From Bacteroidota bacterium (GTDB taxonomy: Bacteria > Bacteroidota > Bacteroidia > Flavobacteriales > Weeksellaceae): 64,000 bases of DNA. Where the stretch lies: the NCBI GenBank assembly GCA_023461035.1, contig JAEWOD010000002.1, forward strand, positions 123,552 through 187,551, read 5' to 3'. Below, piece after piece: positions 16,623-24,885 of this stretch. The position numbers and the translations under genes are program-made. The notes beneath the pieces were generated by a model. The model saw only the letters and a program-made list of their open reading frames with translations. It made no database searches and was not told the DNA's origin. Within the stretch, counting starts at the first letter, position 1. Each line of letters starts with the position of its first letter.

Positions 16623-17822
16623 TCAAGAAATCACTCCCAGTTCTTTCCCGACTTTTGTAAAAGCGGCAATTGCTTTATCCAAATGTTCTTGGGTATGCGC
16701 TGCGGAAAGTTGAACGCGGATTCTGGCTTTGTCTCTCGGAACCACCGGAAAGAAAAACCCGATGACATAAATTCCTTCATCCAATAATTTATCGGCCATT
16801 ACCTGTGAAAGTTTGGCATCATACAACATCACGGGAACGATGGCGGCATCTCCATCCGGAATATCAAATCCGGCAGCGACCATTTTTTCACGGAAATAAT
16901 CGGCATTCCACATGACCTTGTCTCTCAATGAAGTATCGGCTTCCAGCATATCAAAGACCTGTAAAGCTGCCCCTACAATTCCCGGCGCCAATGAATTCGA
17001 AAATAAATAAGGACGGGATTTTTGACGAAGCATTTCGATGACTTCTTTTTTGGCAGAAGTAAATCCGCCCATCGCACCTCCCAACGCTTTTCCAAGCGTA
17101 GAAGTGATGATATCGACTCTGCCCATCACCTCGTTATGCTCATGCGTTCCACGTCCGGTTTTCCCGATGAATCCGGTTGCGTGAGAGTCGTCTACCATCA
17201 CGAGTGCATTATATTTTTCTGCCAAATCGCAAACGCCTTTCAGATTGGCTACAATTCCGTCCATGGAGAAAACACCGTCGGTTACGATGATGGTAAATCT
17301 ATGGTTTTTGGAAGCGGCATCTTTTAACTGCGTTTCCAGATCTTCCATGTTGTTATTTTTATATCGGTAACGGGCTGCCTTACACAAACGAACACCGTCT
17401 ATGATGGATGCATGGTTCAATTCGTCAGAAATAATCGCATCTTCTTCGGTAAACAAAGGCTCAAAAACACCACCGTTTGCATCAAAAGCTGCAGCGTAGA
17501 GAATCGTGTCTTCCATTCCCAAGAATTTTGAAATTCGGGCTTCCAGTTCTTTGTGGATGTCCTGTGTACCACAAATAAAACGTACAGACGACATTCCGTA
17601 ACCACGTTTGTCTAAAATAGATTGAGAAGCCTTGATGACTTCCGGATTATCTGAAAGTCCCAAATAATTATTGGCACAGAAATTCAGCAATTTGCTTCCG
17701 TTCTGCAAAGTGATTTCGGCTGCCTGCGGCGAAGCGATGATACGCTCGCGTTTGAATAATCCTTGATTTTCGAGGTCAGACAAAGTGTTGGCTAAGTGTT
17801 GTTGGAATTTTTCGCTGTACAT
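16623..17822 (-). CDS. kbl: Glycine C-acetyltransferase (2-amino-3-ketobutyrate CoA ligase)
   Basis: A PLP enzyme of the alpha-oxoamine synthase family. It cleaves 2-amino-3-ketobutyrate with CoA to glycine and acetyl-CoA, the second step of threonine degradation. At 399 residues it has the normal length. The PLP lysine is K245 in TSTLGKALGG. Upstream, DDSHATGFIGKTGRGTHEH and the N-terminal FCANNYLGLSDNP are family signatures and match Kbl more closely than serine palmitoyltransferase or BioF. Threonine dehydrogenase (tdh), often its partner, is not in the window. The gene is transcribed alone, with a TATATTTG promoter element at 17881-17888. Confidence 0.92.
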   Translation of the reverse strand: MYSEKFQQHLANTLSDLENQGLFKRERIIASPQAAEITLQNGSKLLNFCANNYLGLSDNPEVIKASQSILDKRGYGMSSVRFICGTQDIHKELEARISKFLGMEDTILYAAAFDANGGVFEPLFTEEDAIISDELNHASIIDGVRLCKAARYRYKNNNMEDLETQLKDAASKNHRFTIIVTDGVFSMDGIVANLKGVCDLAEKYNALVMVDDSHATGFIGKTGRGTHEHNEVMGRVDIITSTLGKALGGAMGGFTSAKKEVIEMLRQKSRPYLFSNSLAPGIVGAALQVFDMLEADTSLRDKVMWNADYFREKMVAAGFDIPDGDAAIVPVMLYDAKLSQVMADKLLDEGIYVIGFFFPVVPRDKARIRVQLSAAHTQEHLDKAIAAFTKVGKELGVIS

Positions 17823-17880
17823 ATTTTTTGTTTCAAGTTTAATGTTTAAGGTTTCAAGTTCTGAGCCGGAAACCTGTGAA

Positions 17881-17888
17881 CAAATATA
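17881..17888 (-). promoter_or_regulatory. -7 element of the kbl promoter
   Basis: On the minus strand this reads TATATTTG (TAnnTTTG), 58 bases before the kbl ATG. No TTG at N19 was found because the upstream part is filled by a GAATTTGA microrepeat. Confidence 0.45.
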
Positions 17889-17891
17889 AAG

Positions 17892-17923
17892 TTTGAATTT
17901 GAGAATTTGAGAATTTGAAAATG
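17892..17923. repeat. GAATTTGA(G) microrepeat upstream of kbl
   Basis: Four near-identical nine-base units of TTTGAGAAT type in a row, immediately upstream of the kbl -7 box. It belongs to the same family as the repeats at 4014, 43827 and 58087. Confidence 0.5.
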
Positions 17924-17985
17924 ATTTATTTGATGGAAGTTGGATGTTAGAAGCCGGAAGTTTAAATTTGAACTAAAATAAATTT

Positions 17986-18483
17986 TTGATAAGATTAATT
18001 GAAATAGAATCCGGAAGCATTCCAACCGTTCGCCAACTTGCCAAAGAAATTTGGAATGAACATTATATCAAAATTCTTTCGCAGCAGCAAATTGACTATA
18101 TGCTGAATTTGTTTTATTCGGATGAAAAAATAAAATCGGAATTGGAAGAAGGAGTGATTTGGGAAATGCTGATGGATAATGAAAAACCCATTGGTTATCT
18201 CGTTTGTAAACTGGAATCGGAGAAACTTTACATTTCCAAAATTTATCTGAAAGCGGAAACACGTGGTAAAGGTTTGGGAAAACTCCTATTGAATCGGGCC
18301 AAAGAATTAGCGGAGCAAAATGACAAAAAATCTATCTATCTGAATGTCAATAAATACAATACAGATTCCATCGCTTTTTATGAGCGAAACGGCTTTGTGA
18401 AAATCGACGAAGGCGTTTTTGACATCGGAAACGGCTATGTGATGGATGATTTTATTTTGGAATTAAGAAGCTTTAAATCATAA
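17986..18483 (+). CDS. GNAT family N-acetyltransferase
   Basis: A 165-residue acetyl-CoA-dependent N-acetyltransferase. The acetyl-CoA-binding motif A is clear (KAETRGKGLGKLLLNRAKELA, about residues 91-111, with R/Q-x-x-G-x-G/A as RGKGLG), and a motif B-like FYERNGFVKID follows. The acceptor is unknown. The only usable start in frame is TTG at 17986, since TAA lies 12 bases upstream and the next ATG would remove motif-bearing N-terminal sequence. The final 50 bases are present a second time, in diverged form, at 19894-19943 behind the next gene, which suggests the downstream gene was inserted at this gene's 3' end. Confidence 0.85.
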   Translation: MIRLIEIESGSIPTVRQLAKEIWNEHYIKILSQQQIDYMLNLFYSDEKIKSELEEGVIWEMLMDNEKPIGYLVCKLESEKLYISKIYLKAETRGKGLGKLLLNRAKELAEQNDKKSIYLNVNKYNTDSIAFYERNGFVKIDEGVFDIGNGYVMDDFILELRSFKS

Positions 18484-18494
18484 AATTTTTAAAA

Positions 18495-19832
18495 ATGAAG
18501 TACTTATTACTTTTTCTAATTTTTATTTTCTCTCAACATATAAGCGCACAGAAAAAATTAATAGAAAATAATAAACAAGGATATACAAGTGAAAGAGGTT
18601 ATGTTGATAATGACAGTTTGAAAACCGGATTGTGGGTAAGTTATACAAAGTTTGGATCAATTTATCAAACTCAGAAATTCAAAAAAGGAAAAAAACATGG
18701 CAAGGAAAAAGTATTTTATTCGAGTGGGCAATTAGAAATAGAACGAAATTATAAAGATGATAAGTATGATGGCTACATAAAATCTTATTATGAAGACGGA
18801 ACACTTGCATCAAAAGGAAAATACAAAGACGGTATAATGATTGGGGTTCATAAAACCTTTCATAGAAATGGGAATTTATGGAAATACACAAAATATGATA
18901 AATGGGGAAAAGCTATAGAATACTATGCCCTACACTCAGATGGAAGCATATTGGAAGATTTCGAAATTGATAAAAAGACTGGTGATGGATACAGAAAAAA
19001 GTACAATGAGAATCAGGATTTAGTAGAAGATGTAAAATTTGAAAACAAAAAATTTGACACCCAAAAGAAATATTATGATTCTGGAGTTCTGAAAGAAGAA
19101 ACGACCCATTTTTACGAGGGAAGTATACCGACCGGATATTTAACCAAACGTTATTTTGAAAACGGAAAACCAAGAGATGAATTCATGATTGAGAAAAGTA
19201 AACGGGTTTACGAAATAAACTATACGGATTCAACTCGAGTAAAAATATCCTATATAAATGGAAAGAAAAACGGTGAAGTCGAATCATTTTATCTGACCGG
19301 AGAACTGCTGGAACAAGGGACATATAAAAACGGGTTTCAGGATGGATTATGGAAAACCTTTTATAGAAATGGACAATTGAAATTTATGGGTAAGTTCATA
19401 AGTGCCAATCCCGTTTTGAAAGATAGTACGCATGTTTATTTTTATCCTAATGGAAATCTCGAGCGCAAAGAGTTTTATAAAGTTCAAAAAAGTAAATATT
19501 CAAATGCCATAATTTCAAGAAAAACCGGAATCTGGGAAATTTATTATTTAAGCGGAAGTCCAAAAGAAACATTTGAGTACAATGGGGATAGAAGTGTAAA
19601 GGTTGGTTTAAATATAAAGTATTTCGAAAATGGACAGATAGAATCAAAAGGGCAATTGAATGATGATTTCAAAGTCGGTGAATGGAAGTTTTACTATCCT
19701 AACGGCACATTAAAACAAACTGTTTCTGACTATATTTTTGATTCGTTGAACGGTTCTGTAAAATCATACGATTCTAATGGTGATTTAATTTCCGAAGAAT
19801 TTTATGATTATGGAAAAAAAGTTGAAAATTAA
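18495..19832 (+). CDS. Secreted MORN_2/YwqK-repeat protein
   Basis: A 445-residue protein with a signal peptide (MKYLLLFLIFIFSQHISAQ) followed by some 12-14 repeats of about 23 residues with the pattern Y-x-N-G-x-L/I-x-x-x-G-x-Y-K-x-G. This is the MORN_2 repeat found in proteins annotated as YwqK-family antitoxins of polymorphic toxin systems. Typical repeats are YSSGQLEIERNYKDDKYDG and FYRNGQLKFMGKF. No toxin or immunity gene is adjacent, so the antitoxin label should not be taken literally; a surface-protein role is equally possible. It starts 11 bases after the GNAT stop, and a diverged copy of the GNAT 3' end follows it. Confidence 0.8.
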   Translation: MKYLLLFLIFIFSQHISAQKKLIENNKQGYTSERGYVDNDSLKTGLWVSYTKFGSIYQTQKFKKGKKHGKEKVFYSSGQLEIERNYKDDKYDGYIKSYYEDGTLASKGKYKDGIMIGVHKTFHRNGNLWKYTKYDKWGKAIEYYALHSDGSILEDFEIDKKTGDGYRKKYNENQDLVEDVKFENKKFDTQKKYYDSGVLKEETTHFYEGSIPTGYLTKRYFENGKPRDEFMIEKSKRVYEINYTDSTRVKISYINGKKNGEVESFYLTGELLEQGTYKNGFQDGLWKTFYRNGQLKFMGKFISANPVLKDSTHVYFYPNGNLERKEFYKVQKSKYSNAIISRKTGIWEIYYLSGSPKETFEYNGDRSVKVGLNIKYFENGQIESKGQLNDDFKVGEWKFYYPNGTLKQTVSDYIFDSLNGSVKSYDSNGDLISEEFYDYGKKVEN

Positions 19833-19893
19833 ATTGATATAATTATATGTACTTTTCCATTTCATAGAAAACAATAACAAATTACTTGATTAT

Positions 19894-19943
19894 GAAACGG
19901 TTATGTGATGGATGAATTTATTTTGGAGTTAAAACTGCATTAA
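19894..19943 (+). pseudogene. Relic of a GNAT gene 3' end
   Basis: Fifty bases that match 18428-18477 of the GNAT gene with few changes: GAAACGG, TATGTGATGGATGA, TTTATTTTGGA and TTAA are shared. It reads NGYVMDEFILELKLH and a TAA stop, against NGYVMDDFILELRSFKS in the intact gene. Upstream of GAAACGG the similarity ends abruptly. Because the reading frame and stop are kept and several changes are conservative, this looks like the displaced end of a homologous allele rather than random duplication. Confidence 0.7.
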
Positions 19944-19961
19944 TCATTCTAAAAATTGAAC

Positions 19962-19994
19962 AAAAAAATCCAATCCCTTTTCAGAGATTGGATT
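19962..19994 (-). terminator. Rho-independent terminator of the S10/spc ribosomal transcript
   Basis: On the minus strand a nine-base stem (AATCCAATC / GATTGGATT) with a 10-base loop is followed by a run of seven T. It lies 87 bases beyond the rpsN stop and marks where the truncated ribosomal operon ends. Confidence 0.75.
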
Positions 19995-20020
19995 TTCAGT
20001 TATTGTTAATCCATACGTCT

Positions 20021-20065
20021 TGGTTCTCGATACATTCTCCCTACGGTCGAACACTCGAACTGACG
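20021..20065. repeat. Dispersed TTCTCGATACATTCTCCCT-type element after rpsN
   Basis: The sequence from TGGTTCTCGATACATTCTCC to CGAACTGACG resembles an intergenic element I recognise from flavobacterial genomes (in reverse, CGTCAGTTCGAGTG...GTATCGAGAA). It contains a TCGAACACTCGA dyad. It stands exactly at the point where the ribosomal gene order breaks off, which makes repeat-mediated rearrangement a possibility. Confidence 0.45.
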
Positions 20066-20080
20066 CAATGAAAAACTATC

Positions 20081-20350
20081 TTACCAGGATGCTTTTTTCA
20101 CGCCCGGGATCAAACCTTGGTTAGCCATTTCACGGAATGTAACACGTGAAATACCAAAAGTTCTCATATATCCTCTTGGACGACCTGTCAATTTGCAACG
20201 GTTATGCAAACGTACCGGAGAAGCGTTTTTTGGTAATTTTTGAAGTGCTTCAAAGTCACCTGCTTCTTTTAACGCTTTGCGTTTCTCTGCAAATTTAGCA
20301 ACCAGTGCTTCTCTTTTGCGCTCACGCGCTTTCATTGATTCTTTAGCCAT
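20081..20350 (-). CDS. rpsN: 30S ribosomal protein S14
   Basis: An 89-residue S14 of the long, zinc-free type: the CxxC pairs of the short form are missing and only one Cys remains (LHNRCKLTGRPRGYMR). It binds 16S rRNA in the head of the small subunit. The start lies 1 base after the rplE stop. In related genomes rpsH, rplF, rplR, rpsE, rpmD, rplO and secY follow; none is found here, and a repeat element and a terminator come instead. Confidence 0.97.
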   Translation of the reverse strand: MAKESMKARERKREALVAKFAEKRKALKEAGDFEALQKLPKNASPVRLHNRCKLTGRPRGYMRTFGISRVTFREMANQGLIPGVKKASW

Positions 20351-20351
20351 C

Positions 20352-20918
20352 TTATTTTGTATCTTTTTTGAATGGTAAACCGAATTTTTCTAATAAAGCT
20401 TTCGCCTCTTTATCTGTGTTGGCAGACGTTACAAATGTAATATCCATCCCTTGGATTTTCTTCACTTTATCAATGTTGATTTCAGGGAAGATGATCTGTT
20501 CTGTGATACCTAAATTGTAATTTCCTCTACCGTCAAATCCTTTTGCACTGATTCCGTTGAAATCACGTACACGTGGCAAAGCAGAAGATACTAAACGGTC
20601 TAAAAACTCAAACATCTGAGTACCTCGTAAGGTAACTTTTGCACCGATTGGCATTCCTTTACGAAGTTTAAATGCGGCTTCGTCTTTTTTGGAAACGGTT
20701 CCAACTGCTTTCTGACCGGAAATAAGTGTCATTTCTTCCACTGCATAATCGACGATTTTTTTGTCAGCTGTAGCTGCACCTAAACCTTGGGATAAAACGA
20801 TTTTTTGCAATTTCGGAACCTGCATCACAGAAGTATATGAAAATTCTTCTTTTAATGCGGGAACGATTTCCTCTTTGTATTTAACTTGCGGACGCGGTTT
20901 GTATGTACTTGTACTCAT
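20352..20918 (-). CDS. rplE: 50S ribosomal protein L5
   Basis: A 188-residue L5 that binds 5S rRNA and forms the B1b bridge to the small subunit. Family signatures seen are KIVLSQGLGAATADKK, the RKGMPIGAKVTLRG loop and GNYNLGITEQIIFPEI. The N terminus (MSTSTYKPRP) is slightly longer than in E. coli, as usual in Bacteroidota. It is packed 2 bases behind rplX. Confidence 0.97.
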   Translation of the reverse strand: MSTSTYKPRPQVKYKEEIVPALKEEFSYTSVMQVPKLQKIVLSQGLGAATADKKIVDYAVEEMTLISGQKAVGTVSKKDEAAFKLRKGMPIGAKVTLRGTQMFEFLDRLVSSALPRVRDFNGISAKGFDGRGNYNLGITEQIIFPEINIDKVKKIQGMDITFVTSANTDKEAKALLEKFGLPFKKDTK

Positions 20919-20920
20919 AA

Positions 20921-21238
20921 TTAAATTTCTTTACCGGTTTTCTTAGCAATTCTTACTTTTTTACCATCTTTCACTTCGTAACCTACTCTTGTCGGTTTTC
21001 CGTTTGAATCTACTAAAGCTAATTTGCTTACATAAATAGGCGCTTCTGTTTCAACGATTCCTCCCTGAGGGTTTTCTGCGTTAGGTTTGGTGTGTTTTTT
21101 AATTTTGTTCACACCTTCCACGATAGCTTTTCCTTTTTCAGGATATACTTTCAAAACAGAACCTTTTGTTCCTTTTGAAGAACCTGAAAGAACTACTACC
21201 TTGTCCCCTTTTTTAATTTTCAACTTTGTCATTGTCAA
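20921..21238 (-). CDS. rplX: 50S ribosomal protein L24
   Basis: A 105-residue L24, an assembly-initiating protein that binds the 5' end of 23S rRNA. The KOW motif is in KGDKVVVLSGSSKGTKGSV near the N terminus, and the loop VNKIKKHTKPN follows. It lies 6 bases downstream of rplN. Confidence 0.97.
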   Translation of the reverse strand: MTMTKLKIKKGDKVVVLSGSSKGTKGSVLKVYPEKGKAIVEGVNKIKKHTKPNAENPQGGIVETEAPIYVSKLALVDSNGKPTRVGYEVKDGKKVRIAKKTGKEI

Positions 21239-21244
21239 TAAATT

Positions 21245-21613
21245 TTAAAGCACCTCAGGAGCCAATGATACAATTTTCATATATTCCTTGTCACGCAATT
21301 CTCTTGCTACAGGTCCAAAAACACGGGTACCTCTCATCTCACCTTGAGCGTTAAGCAATACACATGCATTATCATCAAAACGGATATAAGATCCGTCTTT
21401 ACGTCTTACTTCTTTTTTGGTACGAACGACTACTGCTTTTGAAACGGTTCCTTTTTTCGCGTTTCCTGCCGGCGTAGCTTCCTTGATCGCTACTACGATT
21501 TTGTCTCCGACAGAAGCATAACGTCTTTTGGTACCACCCAAAACACGGATAACCAAGGCTTCACGAGCCCCTGTGTTATCTGCTACTTTTAATCTTGATT
21601 CTTGTTGTAACAT
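21245..21613 (-). CDS. rplN: 50S ribosomal protein L14
   Basis: A 122-residue L14, which sits at the subunit interface and is the binding site of the silencing factor RsfS. The start MLQQESRLKVADNTGA and the central RRKDGSYIRFDDNACVLL are typical and the length is standard. It lies 1 base after rpsQ. Confidence 0.98.
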   Translation of the reverse strand: MLQQESRLKVADNTGAREALVIRVLGGTKRRYASVGDKIVVAIKEATPAGNAKKGTVSKAVVVRTKKEVRRKDGSYIRFDDNACVLLNAQGEMRGTRVFGPVARELRDKEYMKIVSLAPEVL

Positions 21614-21614
21614 A

Positions 21615-21869
21615 TTACTTCGCTCTTTCTATGATTTCTACTAATCTCCAACGTTTGTTTTTACTCAACGGACGTGTCTCCATGATGCGAACTGTATCGC
21701 CCTCGTTGCACTCGTTTTGTTCGTCGTGTGCTGTATATTTCTTCGTTTTCTTCACGAACTTACCATAAAACGGGTGTTTTTGTTTGTACGTTTCAGAAAC
21801 TACGATGGTTTTTTCCATTTTATTACTGGAAACTATACCGATTCTTTCTTTTCTTAAATTTCTTTCCAT
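21615..21869 (-). CDS. rpsQ: 30S ribosomal protein S17
   Basis: An 84-residue S17, a primary 16S rRNA-binding protein with an OB fold. GIVSSNKMEKTIVV and the loop HPFYGKFVKKTKKY are the family signatures. Thirteen bases separate it from rpmC. Confidence 0.97.
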   Translation of the reverse strand: MERNLRKERIGIVSSNKMEKTIVVSETYKQKHPFYGKFVKKTKKYTAHDEQNECNEGDTVRIMETRPLSKNKRWRLVEIIERAK

Positions 21870-21882
21870 CTTGTGACCGTTT

Positions 21883-22077
21883 TTACTGTTGAGCTAATTT
21901 TTGGTTCAACACTGTTGACAATCTCGCAATCGTTTTACGAGATGCACGTATAGACAAAGGACTTTCTAACTGAGATACTTTGTGGCTTACTTTCAATTTG
22001 GCATAGTTTGCTTTTTCATCTGCAATTTGTGCTTTGATGTCTTCTATGCTCATATCTTTGATATCTGATACTTTCAT
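21883..22077 (-). CDS. rpmC: 50S ribosomal protein L29
   Basis: A 64-residue helical hairpin protein near the peptide tunnel exit, which in other bacteria helps dock trigger factor and SRP. The motif RASRKTIARLSTVLN near the C terminus corresponds to the conserved R-x-x-R-K-x-I-A-R pattern. Confidence 0.95.
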   Translation of the reverse strand: MKVSDIKDMSIEDIKAQIADEKANYAKLKVSHKVSQLESPLSIRASRKTIARLSTVLNQKLAQQ

Positions 22078-22094
22078 AATAACAAATTTTTAAA

Positions 22095-22514
22095 TTAAGC
22101 CGAGTAATCTCTGGCGATGATGAACTTTGTTTTTACCGGAAGTTTCTGAGCTGCTAAACGCAATGCTTCAGTTGCAACTTCTTGAGGTACCCCTCCTACT
22201 TCGAAAATGATTCTTCCTGGTTGTACAGGAGCTACCCAATATTCTGGTGCACCTTTACCTTTACCCATACGAACCTCTGCAGGTTTTTTGGTAATTGGTT
22301 TATCCGGGAAGATTTTGATCCATAATTGTCCTTCACGTTTCATGAAACGTGTCGCAGCGATACGGGCTGCTTCTATCTGTCTTGCGGTAACGAATGCTTC
22401 GTCTAACGATTTGATACCGAATGTCCCATAGGCAAGTTCTGCACCACGTTTGGTGTTTCCTTTCATTTTGCCCTTCTGGGTTTTTCTAAATTTCGTTCTT
22501 TTCGGTGATAACAT
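22095..22514 (-). CDS. rplP: 50S ribosomal protein L16
   Basis: A 139-residue L16 that contacts tRNA near the peptidyl-transferase centre. The opening MLSPKRTKFRKTQKGK, the FGIKSLDEAFVTARQIEAAR stretch and MGKGKGAPEYWVAPV are diagnostic. Seventeen bases separate it from rpmC. Confidence 0.98.
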   Translation of the reverse strand: MLSPKRTKFRKTQKGKMKGNTKRGAELAYGTFGIKSLDEAFVTARQIEAARIAATRFMKREGQLWIKIFPDKPITKKPAEVRMGKGKGAPEYWVAPVQPGRIIFEVGGVPQEVATEALRLAAQKLPVKTKFIIARDYSA

Positions 22515-22544
22515 TTTTTCTAGTCTTTAATCTGTTAAACTAAA

Positions 22545-23270
22545 TTAACGCGGTTGTCTTTTACGATCTCTGTCACCTCCTCTGCCTTCCGGCTTCTTTT
22601 TGCCTTGCTTTTTTTGCAAACCAACTAGTGGAGACAATTCGCGTTTACCATAAACTTCTCCTTTCATGATCCAAACTTTGATCCCCATACGACCATAAGT
22701 TGTATGTGCTTCACCTATGTGATAATCAATGTCTGCTCTGAAAGTTGACAAAGGAATTCTTCCTTCTTTGTAAGACTCCGAACGTGCCATCTCAGCTCCG
22801 TTCAAACGTCCTGAAATCTGAACTTTGATTCCTTCTGCATTCATTCTCATAGCTGCTGCCATCGCCATCTTGATCGCTCTTCTGTAAGAAATACGATTTT
22901 CGATTTGACGTGCTATGCTATCTGCCACCAAAACAGCGTCTAACTCAGGTCGTTTGATTTCGAAGATGTTGATTTGTACCTCCTTTCCGGTGATTTTTTT
23001 CAACTCTTCTTTTAATTTATCAACTTCCTGTCCGCCTTTTCCGATAATAATTCCGGGACGAGCTGTCGTAACGGTCACGGTAATCAGTTTCAATGTACGT
23101 TCGATGTAAATTCTGGAAACGCCCGCTTTTGAAAGACGTGCTTTCAAATATTCACGGATTTTTGCATCTTCAGCGATTTTATCACCGTAGTCATTTCCAC
23201 CGTACCAGTTTGAGTCCCATCCTCTGATGATCCCTAAACGATTTCCGATTGGATTAGTCTTCTGTCCCAT
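22545..23270 (-). CDS. rpsC: 30S ribosomal protein S3
   Basis: A 241-residue S3 with an N-terminal KH domain (RPGIIIGKGGQEVDKL, about residues 72-87) and the C-terminal S3 domain with GRLNGAEMARSE. It lines the mRNA entry channel. The tail after residue 215 is Lys/Arg/Gly-rich (KKQGKKKPEGRGGDRDRK), a common extension in Bacteroidota. It is 1 base downstream of rplV. Confidence 0.98.
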   Translation of the reverse strand: MGQKTNPIGNRLGIIRGWDSNWYGGNDYGDKIAEDAKIREYLKARLSKAGVSRIYIERTLKLITVTVTTARPGIIIGKGGQEVDKLKEELKKITGKEVQINIFEIKRPELDAVLVADSIARQIENRISYRRAIKMAMAAAMRMNAEGIKVQISGRLNGAEMARSESYKEGRIPLSTFRADIDYHIGEAHTTYGRMGIKVWIMKGEVYGKRELSPLVGLQKKQGKKKPEGRGGDRDRKRQPR

Positions 23271-23271
23271 A

Positions 23272-23691
23272 TTATTTCTTGTCTGCTTTAACTTTATCTT
23301 CTTTTGTTCCCAAAACGATGGTTACGTGATTGGAACGTTTTCTGATTCTGTGCGCTCTACCTTGAGGAGCTGTACGGATTCTTTTTAATTGACGTGCGCT
23401 GTCAACCGTGATGGTTTTAACAAAAAGCCCTGCTTCTTCCACATCGGCATCTTCATTTTTAGTCTGCCAGTTGGCAATTGCACTCAATACTAATTTCTCC
23501 AAACGATCAGAAGCGTGTTGTTTTGAATATTTCAAAATTGCCAATGCTTTCTGAACTTCTACTCCACGGATGATGTCTGCTACCAATCTCATTTTACGAG
23601 GTGAAGTAGGGACATTGTTCAATTTCGCGAAAGCAATGCTTTTGTTTGCTTCCTGAATTTTTTCGTTGCTGATTCTTTTTCTAGATCCCAT
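23272..23691 (-). CDS. rplV: 50S ribosomal protein L22
   Basis: A 139-residue L22 whose beta-hairpin reaches into the peptide exit tunnel. About 25 residues precede the usual start (AKLNNVPTSPRKMRLVAD), as in other flavobacteria. The tunnel hairpin RTAPQGRAHRIRKRSNHVTI is intact, with no deletion of the macrolide-resistance type. Confidence 0.97.
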   Translation of the reverse strand: MGSRKRISNEKIQEANKSIAFAKLNNVPTSPRKMRLVADIIRGVEVQKALAILKYSKQHASDRLEKLVLSAIANWQTKNEDADVEEAGLFVKTITVDSARQLKRIRTAPQGRAHRIRKRSNHVTIVLGTKEDKVKADKK

Positions 23692-23698
23692 CGCCTAC

Positions 23699-23977
23699 TT
23701 ATTTTTTACCTTTGTTTTTTGCACCTGCGTGCCCTCTGAATGTACGAGTTGGAGCAAATTCGCCCAATTTATGTCCTACCATGTTTTCAGTTACATAAAC
23801 CGGGATAAATTGTTTCCCGTTATGAACCGCAATTGTCTGTCCTACGAAGTCCGGCGAAATCATGGAAGCTCTTGACCAAGTTTTGATCACGTTTTTCTTT
23901 CCTGATTCTACGTTTGCCTGAACTTTTTTGTCTAATTTATAATGGATAAAAGGTCCTTTCTTTAATGAACGTGCCAT
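23699..23977 (-). CDS. rpsS: 30S ribosomal protein S19
   Basis: A 92-residue S19 that binds 16S rRNA in the head together with S13. MARSLKKGPFIHYKL and the C-terminal GEFAPTRTFRGHAG are family hallmarks. The gene begins 3 bases after rplB. Confidence 0.98.
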   Translation of the reverse strand: MARSLKKGPFIHYKLDKKVQANVESGKKNVIKTWSRASMISPDFVGQTIAVHNGKQFIPVYVTENMVGHKLGEFAPTRTFRGHAGAKNKGKK

Positions 23978-23980
23978 AGA

Positions 23981-24802
23981 TTATTTCTTTCTTCTTTCAA
24001 CAATATATTTGTTAGATGCCTTTTTCTTAGAACGGGTTTTGTAACCTTTTGAAGGCATACCGTTTCTAGAACGAGGAATTCCTCCGGTCGCACGGCCTTC
24101 ACCACCACCCATCGGGTGATCAACCGGGTTCATCACCATCGGTCTTGTACGAGGACGACGTCCTTTCCATCTGCTTCTACCAGCTTTACCGGATACTTCC
24201 AACTGATGATCTGAGTTGGAAACTACACCGATTGTTGCTTTACATTCCGTCAAAATCATACGGCTTTCTCCACTTGGAAGTTTAATGGTTGCGTATTTTC
24301 CGTCTCTCGCTACTAACTGTGCATAAGATCCGGCACTTCTCGCCATCAATGCTCCCTGACCCGGTCTTAACTCGATACATGAAATCACAGTACCCAACGG
24401 GACGTTTTTCAATTTCATCGTGTTTCCTACCTCCGGAGCAACATTGTCACCCGATTCGATAGTCTGACCTTTTTTCAATCCATTTTGAGCAATCACATAT
24501 CGCTTTTCACCATCTGCATAAGAAATCAAGGCGATGAATGCAGTCCGGTTTGGGTCATACTGAATTGACTCAACCGTTGCAGCACCTTCCATCTCTCTTT
24601 TGAAGTCGATGATACGATAGCTTTGCTTGTGTCCACCCCCTATGTAGCGCATGGTCATCTTACCAGAATGGTTACGACCACCGCTTTTCTTTTTACCAAC
24701 CGTAAGAGATTTCTCCGGTTTCACAGACTCAACCTGATCAAAATTGTTTACAATTCTGAACCGTTGGCCGGGAGTGATAGGTTTTAATTTTCTAACTGAC
24801 AT
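23981..24802 (-). CDS. rplB: 50S ribosomal protein L2
   Basis: A 273-residue L2, needed for subunit association and peptidyl-transferase activity. The functional loop MNPVDHPMGGGEGRATGGIP around residues 222-241 is complete, including the critical His. Unlike its neighbours it is separated from the upstream gene rplW by 153 bases filled with two heptanucleotide arrays. This is unexpected inside a ribosomal operon. Confidence 0.98.
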   Translation of the reverse strand: MSVRKLKPITPGQRFRIVNNFDQVESVKPEKSLTVGKKKSGGRNHSGKMTMRYIGGGHKQSYRIIDFKREMEGAATVESIQYDPNRTAFIALISYADGEKRYVIAQNGLKKGQTIESGDNVAPEVGNTMKLKNVPLGTVISCIELRPGQGALMARSAGSYAQLVARDGKYATIKLPSGESRMILTECKATIGVVSNSDHQLEVSGKAGRSRWKGRRPRTRPMVMNPVDHPMGGGEGRATGGIPRSRNGMPSKGYKTRSKKKASNKYIVERRKK

Positions 24803-24812
24803 TTAAATTAAG

Positions 24813-24875
24813 TAATTAGTAATTAGTAATTGGTAATTAGTAATTGGTAATCAGTAGTAAGCAATTAGTAATTGG
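24813..24875. repeat. Nine tandem TAATTAG-type heptamers between rplW and rplB
   Basis: Nine seven-base units in register: TAATTAG, TAATTAG, TAATTGG, TAATTAG, TAATTGG, TAATCAG, TAGTAAG, CAATTAG, TAATTGG. The last bases vary and the array decays towards rplW. Shorter stretches of the same type flank the trxB terminator at 45615-45652 and 45695-45728. Confidence 0.85.
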
Positions 24876-24885
24876 GCAAATTCCC

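Noticed and set aside
18495..19832. YwqK-family antitoxin call implying a toxin-antitoxin or polymorphic toxin locus
   Set aside because: No toxin, immunity or secretion gene is adjacent; only the MORN_2-type repeats are supported.
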